From contig JACTAT010000032.1 in the NCBI GenBank assembly GCA_014526335.1, positions 11,293,882 to 11,357,881 on the forward strand: a DNA stretch of 64,000 nt, written 5' to 3'. The notes beneath the pieces are model-generated. The model did not search any database. It was not told where the DNA came from and was given only the letters and a program-made list of their open reading frames with translations. The translations under genes and the position numbers were made by a program. The stretch is from Chrysaora quinquecirrha (Eukaryota > Cnidaria > Scyphozoa > Semaeostomeae > Pelagiidae). Positions 26,532-34,739 of this stretch are shown here, piece after piece. The first letter of the stretch is position 1; each line of letters begins with the position of its first letter.

Positions 26532-29500
26532 GTGATGATGATGTTGATGATGATGATGAAAAAGTGACTGAAACTTTTTTATTTGTTTACGACTGCTATG
26601 CAAGTTGCGATCACATACAAAAAAGTTATTAAACGAAGATTTAGGGAGAGCTGAGGAAAAATCCGGGATTCTAAGGTTAATTTTTATAAATGGAACTTTT
26701 TGTAATCCGAACATTTCCACAATCCACCTGAGAATTCGAATTAGCTATTACCGTGTATTTTACCTTAATATTTCCATCCTCCTCATATGTTTTTCATGTC
26801 GTTCGGTCCTCTGTATACATAAGCTCATAGGTTTTCACCCAGCTTCCATGTTCAGGACTGTCTTGAACAGCAACATCAGTAATAATCTTTCTGCTATGAA
26901 AACGAATCTACAAGAATGAAAATCATTATTCTCCTGCTGTACCTTTCTTTTTTTCATCATTTCTCATGCTAGGGTTTGTGATCGTGATTCTTTGTTGAGC
27001 TTCTATTCGACTTATTCATTGCCTTAAAGAGTTTCGGATTTCATAGGATACAGTAATGAAATAAGCGGATTTCTATCATTTTAGTACTATTGAAAAATTA
27101 GTAAAAATCCACTCTTGCATTCCTAATTGCTTGGAGGTTGGAATAGGCGGTGGTTAGAACAGCATTCAGTATCTAATTGGTGGGGGGTCAGGGTCAATAT
27201 AAACGGGGGTTGGAATATGTTTGACAAACTTTGTTAGCAAACTACTGAAACGCAGTCCTATAGTACTTATAAGCTCTGGCAATTCATAGTTGTATAAGTG
27301 AAATTTCATACCAATAAGGCACAGTAAAATCAAAAAAGAAAATATCGGCACCAATATTAATACACATCCAAATAAGCGGGGGTCCAAATAAGAGAGAGGG
27401 GGTGGGACATTTTTCAAAAAATTAATTAGACAAAAAATTTTTACTAAATGAGAAGTTTACTTTAATAATTTTTTTCCAACTCTTTCATTGCATATAATTT
27501 AACTTCTCCAACCCATTATGCTTTAGTACCAACCCCTGTACAAATAATGAGCGGTCCCTTAATGAGCTGGCCCACTTCCTGTTGCTCATACAGAAAATTT
27601 TCATTCCAACCAGGTGACGTGTCACTTGTGGAAAAAGCTATCAAAAGATCAATATACGGAAGACTTGGCAGTTTATAAAGACTAGATATTGACAATTTCC
27701 AAAGTGGCATACCATCTATTGTGGTATCCCACTTAGGAAAAATCTATCATAATGTTCGCCAATTCATGCAAATAAATACAAGTATGTATGGTACTGAAGA
27801 AGGCTCAATATCACAGTCGAAACACAAAAACCAATAGGAAGGACGGCTCTTGGCTGTATGACTTGGATTTTTCTCGGTAATTTCGTTGAGGTCTATAGCT
27901 TAGTTGAAACGTCGTTGGCTCTCTGATCATGCAGTCCGGTCCATCAAATGTCATCGATTGAACTTTCGATATTTACTTTCAAGATCTTTTTGGTATATTT
28001 TCATTGCCAGGAAGCTACTTACCTTTATAAATTGGTTTGCATTACCCTGTGCTGCACACCATCTGTCGTTTATATTCAGTCTTGCTCCATAAGGATGGCC
28101 ATTCTGATGACTTGAAGCCGTGATTTGATAGTTGGTAATTTCCTTGTTCTCCATTCCCAAAGGTGTTCCTTCAATTGCTGTGGTAAGAAGTGAATGAATC
28201 TCAGAACTCAAGTTATGACTCGCTTATCATCAATCGTGAAGAGCTACTGGAGGGTCTCTACCTCAGTAAAGAATTTATAGAAGTTGTACTTAGATAATGA
28301 ATGCCTTGAAGGCATGCTTCAGAACAAAATGTTTCAAAGTACCAGCTCCAGATTGCCTCATATTGGCAGGGGTAGAGCCCCCGAGCTTCCTAAACTCGAC
28401 ACCTCTGCTTTTCATAGACATTACACATGAGGATAACATATCTCTCGTATATTGGAAAAAGGCACAGTTGTCCTTTTTGAAACAGTGTAGGAAGTAGAGT
28501 TTTTTAACTGAACAGCAGAAAGGATACCGGGAATAAGCCTACTCCCCAAAAAGAGAACGCCTCTATCGAAGATTCTATATCGTAAGCAAACTTCTTGCCA
28601 GTCATGAATAATCAATGGTTTTGTTATCTGAAGTATATTGAAGTCCTAGAACTGAAAGTTTAAGAAAAGTCCATATAAAGAAATTTTGTACTCCAGCAGA
28701 CAACATATCATCGGTTTACGGCAAATGCAATATTTCATACTTCAACAAAAAAACTTATTTGAAAATCTGATGTCTGAGGAGGGGTGCTTACTCAATTTCT
28801 CTTTCAATTTTTCTTCAATGGAAGGCACTTGTTGAAGGAAGTAATGTAGCTACATCTCATCTATCATTTGTTCTTTGAGATCTTATTTTTACCTCTGTTA
28901 TTCATAGTTTATGAGATTTAAGGCTCTTAAGAAAAATAATTGAATACCTATGGTAGCCAAGCAACTGATGCCAATATTCATACCACGGCACCTGATGCAT
29001 CGGTATCCAGGACAGTTGCATGAATCTACACACACGTGATTCACTGGACATGGCTTCAAAGCTTTGCAATTATCGCCAACCTAAAATGATTCTAAATCGT
29101 TATAGATATTAGTATTAAAACAGGATATTAACGTCATGCTAATAGAGTTGTGGTCAACTAATAGAGTGGTCGAGGTCTTTGCTTCCTGCTCTGAACGAGT
29201 CACATGAAAGACGTTATTAACTTATTGTCTCCTCTGTTTCGCACTCAGTACGAAAGCGACTGGAGTAGGCAGTAGCGTCTTCCTTTATCTTTGGGGAGCA
29301 GCTGATGAAATAGTAGCCTTGCGATTGAACTTAACTTCGCCTTGAAATACTAAAATTCAGTTATGACTGTTTTGGCATTCGACTATTACAAAAGGAAGAA
29401 AGGAAAGAAAGAAAAATAAGAATCGCGTATGGAAAATTATTGAAAGATATTTTCAGTCTAGTTTTGAGGGTCGTTGAGATCGATTACATGTTTCCCTGTT

Positions 29501-30178
29501 CTCTTGAAAAAATCATCTTGTTTCCTGGAGTTTGGTAAGGTTCTTTTTCAGATTGATGGTCAAGTGGATTGATAGAAAAAATTTTTCCTGATTCTTGCCA
29601 CATCCCCAACATTCCCTTGTTCCCTAGATGCATTTCGAATGTTCCCATGTTCTCCAAAACCCCTAAGTGACCCTCAATCTTTCTAGTTTAAAGTTTTTAG
29701 ATTTGAGTTTTAAGTTGGTTCAATTTCACATCTGTGTAATCAAAAATCTCTTCTATTGTTTTGAACGAATACTAGGCTTTTGTCTCTTTGCTTGAATAAA
29801 AATGGAAGACCCTGATAAGATGGTCTGAAGTAAATCCAGAAATACGGCTGAAACTAAGCGTAAAAGGCGTTATGAAAGAAAATTACCCATGGATCACTGT
29901 AATCAGTTGCTCTGTACGTCCACCCAGCTTTTGTTGTCAGATTGAGGTTTTTAACCCTTTCAAGCACGTGCTCATTGTTCAGTTCGCATGTTCTATTCCC
30001 ATCACTTTCTGTGTTGATTGACTTGCAAAAAAACTCATTAACACATTCAGTTTCACACTCTTTTGCTGATTTTCCTTTGAAAGTCAAATAGACAGATCCT
30101 TGGAGAACAGTATCAGGTTGGATGTAACTGAAATTTGCGTAGGTGGAACACATTGATCGGTGGATCCAAGCATCTGTG
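3776..30178 (-). CDS. PAN - EGF-like - triple F5/8 type C domain extracellular protein (5' end unresolved)
   Basis: Minus-strand multi-exon gene. Exons in transcript order: PAN 30178-29887; EGF 29080-28948; discoidin 1 at 28177-28023, 26907-26764 and 26290-26155; linker 24205-24176; discoidin 2 at 22498-22347, 21776-21627 and 10939-10804; linker 10284-10255; discoidin 3 at 5143-4974, 4622-4479 and 3925-3776, ending in TGA. Every junction has AG/GT borders and all phases agree, which strongly supports one gene. The D2 intron 21626-10940 is 10.7 kb and holds a Copia and an hAT element. PAN, EGF and F5/8C modules bind glycans, lipids or proteins outside the cell, so I infer a secreted adhesion or recognition protein. 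The first visible exon starts inside a codon, so a signal-peptide exon must lie upstream; I could not identify it. An in-frame TGA in discoidin 1 may make this copy a pseudogene. Confidence 0.8.
6812..8077 (+). pseudogene. MULE-borne protein remnant: DCQHGKD-motif exons plus PHD-like zinc finger
   Basis: Exon 1 runs 6812-6997 (ATG 6823) after TCTAACAG, and exon 2 runs 7580-7719 after TTTTTAG; phases join correctly. They encode an N-terminal region with ESVNRIIHTFETETTTKFCV and a basic block with NKRIHDCQHGKDWNK. The D-C-Q-H-G motif recalls from memory the DNA-binding region of CaRF-like and MULE-linked animal proteins; a search must confirm this. A third segment, about 7869-8077, has C-x2-C, Y-H-K-S-C and WICADC, the second half of a PHD finger. 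The middle of a transposase is missing. The protein lies wholly inside the 9-bp-flanked element, so it is transposon cargo or a relic, not a host gene. Confidence 0.5.
7017..7411. mobile_element. mariner-type MITE, copy 1 (CACGTTTTTTTT family)
   Basis: 395 bp with inverted ends CACGTTTTTTTTCATAAG and CTTATAAAAAAAACGTG, flanked by TA on both sides (7015-7016 and 7412-7413). It contains repeats of AAGAAACTTTTAGAACTAG. It sits in the intron of the MULE-borne remnant. Two relatives lie at 13813-14193 and 58639-59008. Confidence 0.7.
10255..10284 (-). CDS. 30-nt linker exon between discoidin 2 and 3
   Basis: Micro-exon bordered by CTTTGCAG and GTAGCC, phase 1-1, encoding KDPYQPRIPA. It has the same length, phase and D-P-aromatic-Q-P pattern as the linker at 24176-24205. 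Confidence 0.7.
10804..22498 (-). CDS. F5/8 type C (discoidin) domain 2, three exons
   Basis: Exon A 22498-22347 has DPLGLRDKTIADYQISASS and GWCAS. Exon B 21776-21627 starts VDF, has IITAIAVQGY, then WWVKSYQLLYT and KWET; its donor is the weak AAG/GTTATT. Exon C 10939-10804 starts TFQGSTT and ends CMKMELYGI. Phases match cassettes 1 and 3. The B-C intron is 10.7 kb and contains the Copia (11323-18599) and hAT (18941-20943) insertions, so splicing must skip both. Confidence 0.8.
11323..11554 (+). repeat. Copia 5' LTR
   Basis: 232 bp, starting TGTTAGAATATACTTAAAG and ending TTTTCAATA. The AGACT target duplication lies just upstream. It contains TATATATAATATC near 11475, a possible TATA element. 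Confidence 0.95.
11555..11568 (+). promoter_or_regulatory. Copia primer binding site (initiator tRNA-Met half-molecule)
   Basis: GGTTATGGGCCCAG starts at the LTR edge. It is complementary to the anticodon-stem region of initiator tRNA-Met. Copia elements are known to prime from this internal half-tRNA. Confidence 0.85.
11651..12148 (+). pseudogene. Copia gag, interrupted
   Basis: ATG at 11651 in GAAGATGGCGGC. The product starts MAAAEDTG and has the Copia gag signature KLTADNYHSWKFNMKMCL. TAA at 11909-11911 breaks the frame just before DAWINLEKHF; the same frame then continues with LEKGGNMIEHINYIRTLSEHL and SLPEEYNYLIT. There the 2.9-kb insertion cuts it. The missing tail resumes at 15086 as ALETIGEEKLTWEYVRDRL. 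The CCHC zinc knuckle expected after this segment is absent. Confidence 0.85.
13184..14357. mobile_element. hAT-type MITE nested in the 12149-15077 element
   Basis: The ends begin CAGGGCATCTTTTAA on each strand. Flanks TAGATATG (13176-13183) and TAGATATA (14358-14365) match at 7 of 8 bases. The TIRs extend loosely to TGGTGGGGC on both sides. No coding capacity was recognised. It contains a further TA-flanked MITE. Confidence 0.75.
13813..14193. mobile_element. mariner-type MITE, copy 2, innermost nested element
   Basis: 381 bp with ends CACTCTTTTTTTTAATAAGAAAC and its mirror ending GAGTG, flanked by TA (13811-13812 and 14194-14195). It has internal AAGTTTCTTA repeats. It is a diverged member of the family at 7017 and 58639. 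Confidence 0.65.
15086..17353 (+). pseudogene. Copia pol: integrase and start of reverse transcriptase
   Basis: After the gag tail (to about DALFTKKQDK) the frame jumps to FNKPIEIKLADNSVLYSYG, a segment that normally follows the protease. The zinc knuckle and Asp protease motif are therefore deleted near 15240. Then come GAG-pre-integrase (LSLWHFRYGHLGYDNI), the integrase HHCC and DDE core (THTNVCGPISIP-like segment, FIDDYSRYTYVY, SDNGTEY, PQQNGVSERANRTI) and RT (VGSKWVFKMKHDDKGN, RYKARLVAQGYTQKEGIDY, QMDVKCAFLQGEL). The frame ends at TAG 17351-17353 because of a one-base shift just before the catalytic YVDD, which is readable in the next frame. Confidence 0.9.
17333..18294 (+). pseudogene. 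Copia pol: RT active site, connection and RNase H
   Basis: It begins in the shifted frame with YVDDVLLAS. It continues through the LGMTVKRD, YLENVLKRFNL and TYASIATRPDLSAAVG motifs of Copia RT. RNase H has SGYADADWGGDL, KSTSGYVFKLG and SSTEAEYIAL, and the C-terminus is ADILTKGLPKPKFEQLR before TGA at 18292-18294. This part is otherwise intact, which argues for recent loss of function. Confidence 0.9.
18358..18367 (+). promoter_or_regulatory. Copia polypurine tract
   Basis: AAAGTGGGAG lies immediately before the TGTTAG start of the 3' LTR, the expected plus-strand primer position. Confidence 0.8.
18368..18599 (+). repeat. Copia 3' LTR
   Basis: 232 bp, with no difference from the 5' LTR found by eye. 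It is followed by the AGACT target duplication. Confidence 0.95.
18941..20943 (-). mobile_element. hAT transposon, internally deleted
   Basis: The ends begin CAGGGCCGTCG on each strand. The 8-bp duplication CCAATTTA is perfect (18933-18940 and 20944-20951). The interior carries minus-strand transposase pieces, including the hAT dimerisation region. At 2.0 kb it is shorter than autonomous hATs, and the N-terminal zinc finger was not seen. Confidence 0.9.
19275..20389 (-). pseudogene. hAT transposase remnant (ZMYM1-like type)
   Basis: Frameshifted minus-strand pieces. The segment 20389-20159 is rich in helical residues (IFDCVQQLYTFFSKSTKRH). The segment 20175-19828 has the moderately conserved FVCGIMLLKNIMYKTKMLADFLQ region. 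The segment 19496-19275 is the C-terminal dimerisation domain: EAGYLALKH, LFLTAAPSVCKNERSSSALRRVKNYLR, and a DRLNDCLLLV end. The A-P-S-V-C-x-N-E-R-S and R-R-x-K-N-Y-L-R elements are diagnostic. Several stops and frameshifts separate the pieces, so it is inactive. Confidence 0.8.
22499..24175. other. intron sequence, largely featureless
   Basis: Intron between the linker exon and discoidin-2 exon A. AT-rich, with the (ATC)n array listed separately. I see no coding signal. Confidence 0.5.
23878..24033. repeat. (ATC)n microsatellite
   Basis: About 150 bp of CAT/ATC trinucleotide repeats, interrupted twice by CGTCGTCAACGTC-like blocks. Open frames here encode only homopolymers. Confidence 0.95.
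24176..24205 (-). CDS. 30-nt linker exon between discoidin 1 and 2
   Basis: Micro-exon with TTTCTAG before and GTAATA after, phase 1-1, adding a proline-rich spacer EDPWQPPLPK. A second exon of the same length, phase and sequence type lies between discoidin 2 and 3, which supports both being real. Confidence 0.7.
24760..25510. other. unclassified repeat-like intronic segment with CACGTGAC motifs
   Basis: It has a G13 run beside a small palindrome (GGGGCGTTTTTCGCCCC near 24820). The motif TCACGTGAC or ACGTGACA recurs near 24933, 25311 and 25493. Its compact composition differs from surrounding intron and suggests an old transposable element. I could not find matching ends. Confidence 0.3.
26155..28177 (-). 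CDS. F5/8 type C (discoidin) domain 1, three exons, with an internal stop
   Basis: Exon A 28177-28023 has PLGMENKEITNYQITASS and a DRWCAA element, the start of an F5/8C fold. Exon B 26907-26764 has KIITDVAVQ, a GSWVKTYELMYTED strand and a GNIK end. Exon C 26290-26155 has VFRGPERGD, YYIPAYEVKLLPKTW and CMRIEFYGI, the closing strands with the conserved C-M-R-x-E-x-Y-G. Phases are 1-0, 0-0 and 0-1. Exon B reads TGA at 26796-26794 where the other cassettes have the TGG (Trp) of the K/TW element. Everything else in the three exons is intact. Confidence 0.8.
26354..26560. repeat. (GAT)n microsatellite
   Basis: About 205 bp of GAT repeats with rare GTT, GAC and GGT units. It lies in the intron between discoidin-1 exons B and C. 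Poly-Asp, poly-Met and poly-His frames here are artefacts. Confidence 0.95.
26794..26796 (-). other. in-frame TGA replacing a conserved Trp codon
   Basis: Codon 38 of discoidin-1 exon B, 111 nt after the acceptor. The homologous position is Trp (TGG) in discoidin 2 (YKWET) and discoidin 3 (FKWIT). A single G-to-A change explains it. It could be a null allele, an early pseudogene mutation, an edited site or an assembly error. Confidence 0.75.
28948..29080 (-). CDS. EGF-like exon
   Basis: Exon of 133 nt (phase 0 in, phase 1 out) between CATTTTAG and GTATTC. It encodes a small cysteine-rich module whose core reads CPVNHVCVDSCNCPGYRC, followed by IRC and a last Cys in GISC. Spacing is EGF-like but slightly irregular; the C-N-C-P-G-Y segment is the recognisable part. 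It sits between the PAN exon and the first discoidin cassette, a common place for a spacer EGF in this class of protein. Confidence 0.75.
29887..30178 (-). CDS. PAN/Apple domain exon
   Basis: Exon of 292 nt (phase 1 in, phase 0 out) between ACTACAATCAG and GTAATT. The translation has the PAN cysteine layout: an early SMCSTYANF, then S-A-K-E-C-E-T-E-C, F-F-C-K-S-I-N and T-C-E-L-N-N. The C-x3-C pair followed by C-x-S-x-N and a late C-x-L is typical of PAN/Apple folds in invertebrate extracellular proteins. The exon runs on to ATDYSDPW, directly before the EGF exon. The reading frame is open upstream of the first Met, so the exon start is set by the splice acceptor and not by an ATG. Confidence 0.8.
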
Positions 30179-30339
30179 CTGATTGTAGTAAAACATACCC
30201 AAAATCTGTTATAATGATGAAATTTTCCTTATCATATATCTAAGGTTAAAAATGATAAAAGGCAGAAATATCTTTAAAACAATGTTATGCCTTTTGTCTG
30301 GCTGTACGATCATTAAAGTCGAAAGTGTTGTGGCCGCAG

Positions 30340-30415
30340 AACCTAAATCAGCTTGCTCGTGGTATCAGAATTTCAGCAAGGCCGGGATCGGGGTTCGAGC
30401 CCCACTACAGTAGCG
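30340..30415 (+). repeat. possible tRNA-derived SINE head or degenerate tRNA
   Basis: TCAGCTTGCTCGTGGTA resembles an A-box and GGGTTCGAGCCCC about 40 bases later is a near-perfect B-box with a T-arm stem. No full cloverleaf can be folded by eye and there is no clear acceptor stem, so a SINE head or tRNA relic fits better than a functional tRNA. Confidence 0.35.
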
Positions 30416-30856
30416 TCACAAGAGGGTCAATGTCTCGATAAGTTAATGTAGTGTACTACTGAGACACTAGCGACTAGCGCTAAATACACTATTTCCCCTT
30501 CACCAGTCTGAAACAATTAGACACTAAACTGCAACACTAGACAATTGATGTAGGTTGAAATACATCAATTAGAAAATTGAAGCTTCACTTTGTAAAAGTT
30601 TTTCCCTCCCTCTGCTCTACAGGCTCTTGCAGTAAAGGTATTAATTGCAATTACTGTTTATTATAGCGAAATCATGCAAATAAGATACATGTTTTTAATG
30701 GAACAGTCTTTAGCTATATAAGAAACAAAAGGATAAATGCGTGAAGCCTCAGTCCTGAAACGCATTTTAAGGACGTGAAAAATCAGTCTAAAAATAGTTG
30801 AGAAGTAAACCAAGCGTTTTAAGCAATAACACTGTATACTGATGCAATCTACTCAC

Positions 30857-30976
30857 ATTACATGGACAAAAACATGAACAAATGCGCGCGTCAGTAATAT
30901 TTTCTGTTTCAGCAAAATCTTGTTTTTCACCGAAACTTTTGCCATCTTCAATATGCACCTCAAAATTTGTCACTTG
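30857..30976 (-). pseudogene. possible orphan BRICHOS-like exon
   Basis: A 120-nt open segment between an AG and a strong GTGAGT donor. Its start, NFEVHIEDGKSFGEKQDF, resembles the second exon of the two BRICHOS genes (LNVNFEENGQIFQEKFNF) with the same 0-0 phase. It then diverges to ARICSCFCPCN. Its phase does not fit the PAN exon, so it is probably not part of that gene. It could be a relic of a third BRICHOS copy or chance. Confidence 0.3.
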
Positions 30977-31024
30977 CTTGATATATACTTTCATTTTATG
31001 AGAAACAAAATTTGCCACCTTCAA

Positions 31025-33853
31025 AAGATGGTTATGCGATTGAAATTGCAGATAGAAAAGCTGAATTGTGTATTCATTGGTTAATGTCTTGATTGCTGTA
31101 CCATGGTAGCAAGCACCAGTGAAAATGAAAAGAACTGGTTACCCAATACAATCTGATTTGCAATTGTTATTGATGTAGAGTTGAATTTGATGCATACATA
31201 ATTAAACATGTTTCCAAAAACAACTATTTATCAAATTAAATTTGGTTGAATACCAAAATCATTTGACGAAACTGGCTTGAATTACGATTCTCGACTAATG
31301 ACATCGCTTTCAAAAACATTGAAAACTGTGTCACTGTAACATTTCGACTTACATTAGATTGAAATTCAGCATATTTATTTCAGTGTCAAGACATATTTTT
31401 GAGCTTCTTATCTTTACGATGTTGATTCTATAGCGTCAAGACATTTGAAAAAATTATAAGGGATTTGGCTGTGTAAATTGACTGAGGGTGTAAATTTTCA
31501 CCCTGAGCGAATTTTGGAGGTCAAATCCTTTATGAATTTTCAAACTTTTCGTGGCTATAAAATCAAAATTGTGAGAACTACGAGCAAGAAACTTTGCATT
31601 AGAACTAATGTAGAAGTATCAGTTTCGGCTCAATTTCTTGGGGCAAATTCCCCCCCCCCAATGTTTCAAAGTGGTGCAAATAAATGTTCAAAAATTTTGA
31701 AAGCAAGGCTCACTTGGGGTTTGTCAGATTACCCCGATGACGATAACCCCGAACACGATTACCCCAATTGAATTCCTTAACAAACAGAACTTGAACGATT
31801 TCGACCTTATTCTGGTGCGATATTAAAACACGAGATACAGTGAAAAAATTGTTAAGTACTTTTTATGTATATCTATTTATTTGGTGACCAATAAACTTAG
31901 AATCTTCTCTAAAAAGTACAATAAATCTGTTAGCTAAATATACATTTAACGTTTAACTTGAAAGTTTTTGGAGTCTGTTGTTATGTAATATCGGCCGCAA
32001 AATGTTCCAAAGTTGTTCTAAACAAAGACCAGCACTAATTCTTGTTGTGAAAAAGAATAAAGTTAACCGGACAACGCTAACTTCACAAAGATATCTCAAT
32101 CCCCTGATCTCTTCTGGCCCAATTTTATATGGAACAGTGAACATCTGATTTGCTCAATGGGCAATGACCAAGGTATAAGATTTACCTCTTTCAAGTAAAT
32201 CTGATTCCTATAAATAATTCCCCTTAATAAGTAAGATTTGCTTAAATTTTGATGTCAATGTTTTTACTTTTTTACGGTGGCTTTTTTTGTTGAAATTTCA
32301 CATATATTGTACACACTATTGTTGGTAAGAACTATGGATTGTCATGCCTCAGGTTCTGAATCCTGCAGGCCCCGTCCGACAGAAAACCCCAAAGACCATT
32401 GAATTCAAATGTTCGCTCTTTGCTTCTCCGTTGCTGCGCTATGGGGTGACCACCAAAATCATTACGATAAATTATTATGCATTGTTTCTCGTTATTATGG
32501 ATTCAATCTTTTGCTAGGCGCACTACTTTATTATTTGAAAATAACTACATCTTTTACTATTCATACTTTTTCATTATAAAGCATACATTTCTATTATAAG
32601 GCATCCTTCTTCATTACTGCTCTCACTTCTTCGTTATTTTTAATAAATTTCACTATTATGTCATTTATAAGGCATATTTTTTATATTTACTGGACCACAG
32701 TGCCTATTTTAAGGAAAATGGCATTGGGGTCACAGCTACTCCCTCTGTAAAAAATTTTTTGGGGGTGCCACACTTTTGACCCTCGGATAATGCCGGTAGA
32801 ATAGTCAAGAGAATAAGAAGTGCTCAATCTCCGTTTAGTTGACGAATCCGCCATATGATGAAACCGAAAAGAGTTTTTGGGGGTGTATTTAAGAGGGACC
32901 AGCTCAGGAGTCTCAAGTGGGACAAAGGACGACCAACCTTGCGGGGTCCAACTTTGAAAAGTTGGGTTGCTAGAATCACACTGGCGACCATTTCATTAAT
33001 CTTAAATGCATTATATGTAGCCCAGATCTTGCAATAAAATGGAAGAAAATGGGAAAGTGTTTCATCAAAGTTTAATCGAGTTATCGTCTGAATTATCTGT
33101 TGCCATAATAGTGGAATCTCAATCACAGACAGTTCTGTTGCCACACCTAGCTGGAGGCCTCTGGTCTGGGGAAAAGGTAAAGTATAATTTCTAGAGTAGC
33201 TTTTTGATGAGCTACTTTTCATATCTCAGTTTGTCCAAACTTTGGTATGCTGTGGTATAAAGTTTATTCATACCCTTCGAGTTTCGAGATATGTGGAAAT
33301 AACTGATAAATAATAATATGGGAATATTAAATTGAGCTACTATCGATAGTTATAGGTATACCTTCTGTAAAACAAACGACAAAATTTCAGAGCGTAATCA
33401 TAAGTAGACCACACGGTGAAAATTCTAAGACCACATTTTCGAATTTCTAGACCACAAAGTGTGGCCAAGACCGCACTAAAATAGACACTGCTGGACCGTA
33501 ACGATCTTAAACTTACATGGTTCCCGTGAAGGCGATGAATTCTTAGAAGGAAGAATCTTGTCTTGCCAAGGCTAATCTGGTACTATGGTAAAACTGGCTG
33601 CCTGCGTAGCAGGATTAAAGTTAAAAGCTATTCTTCTGAAATAAACATCATTAGCAAAATCAAAATAATCGTTGATTGAAGATACAAAATTATGCGTAAA
33701 ATTTGGCTATTATCTGTCGAGTAAGGAGACCCAAGAAAGCAATCTAACAGGTCCCGTTGTCCCATTTGTCTGAGCTAAAAAATTGTTTGTTGACCACAAT
33801 CATCATAATGATCATCATCATCATCATCATCGTCATCATCATCATCATCATCG

Positions 33854-33911
<58 letters not shown>

Positions 33912-34690
33912 TATCATCATTATCACTATACTCATCATCATATTGTCATGCCAATCATCTTCATTTGAAGCTGTTTTATCCAGTCCCACATGCGCATCCT
34001 CTGCGGCATTTATAGCGCACCAGCATAACACCATTCTTTGTACATAGCGACAGGGTCCCTGTGTTTTTGATTGAAGAATGAAAAAATGGTGTGAGAGTTT
34101 TTGCAGACCGGATGGAATATAGGAATCAGGAATGTTGTAACAAAAGATATGAGTTTCTTGTAACAAAAGATAGACATTTTTATTCTCTGTGAACACAATA
34201 AAAACAATTATCAGGAACAACTAGCTGCTCATTGTTCCATCGTCCCGTACTGAGCCTTCTAAACTATTGTTCTGCCTTAATTTGTTGACGACTTAATCAA
34301 GCCATTTGCGCAAAAGCAATTTTACAAGTATCTCTAAAAGCTGGAACAAGGAACAAAGTCAGAAATGATCGGGATTGAGTAGGAAACAGCGGGAATCAGT
34401 GGAACATGCGGGAACGAATGGGAATATGAGGAACCAGAGGAAACAATTAGAAGCAGTGAGAAAAAGGGGGCTCAGGTGGCTGTCAGGGAAAAATGAGGGT
34501 GGATCTAGAAGGCACCACAGCTACAGAGGGGGTGAAGCTGGATTCAGTGGGAATCAGAGTGAAAAAGGGGGAACTGGGTTGAAATTAGTGGCAATTCTAT
34601 TCTGTTTATGGCGATCTCATTTTTGTTTGTTTGTCTTGTTTGTCAACTTATTTTATATCGATTCTCTAATTTCTAGCTTTCTACATACAA
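31025..34690. other. intergenic region with low-complexity repeats
   Basis: No supported exon. It contains AT-rich irregular repeats of the TTCATTATAAAGCAT type (about 32480-32680), the (ATC)n array, and a purine-rich, GGAAnn-based degenerate repeat at about 34370-34580. The missing first exon of the PAN gene may lie here or just below 31000. Confidence 0.4.
33798..33942. repeat. (ATC)n microsatellite
   Basis: About 140 bp of ATC repeats with a few GTC and TTA units. Third array of this motif in the window. Confidence 0.95.
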
Positions 34691-34739
34691 AATATACATA
34701 GGAAACTAATCTAAATCGATAATTAATAAATAAAATATA

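Noticed and set aside
26283..26720. Long open frames with poly-His, poly-Asp or poly-Met
   Set aside because: They are read through the (GAT)n array; the arrays at 23878-24033 and 33798-33942 give the same artefact.
27516..27710. Minus-strand frame between discoidin-1 exons A and B
   Set aside because: It shows no F5/8C similarity and the neighbouring exons already join in phase without it.
30340..30415. Functional tRNA gene
   Set aside because: Only the T-arm is convincing; no acceptor or anticodon stem can be built.
32824..33222. 132-codon minus-strand frame
   Set aside because: No recognisable domain, no signal peptide and no fitting splice borders; probably chance.
33744..34220. 158-codon minus-strand frame starting MFLIIVFIVF
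   Set aside because: The start looks signal-like, but the rest recalls no family and half of the length is a microsatellite. No splice partners fit.
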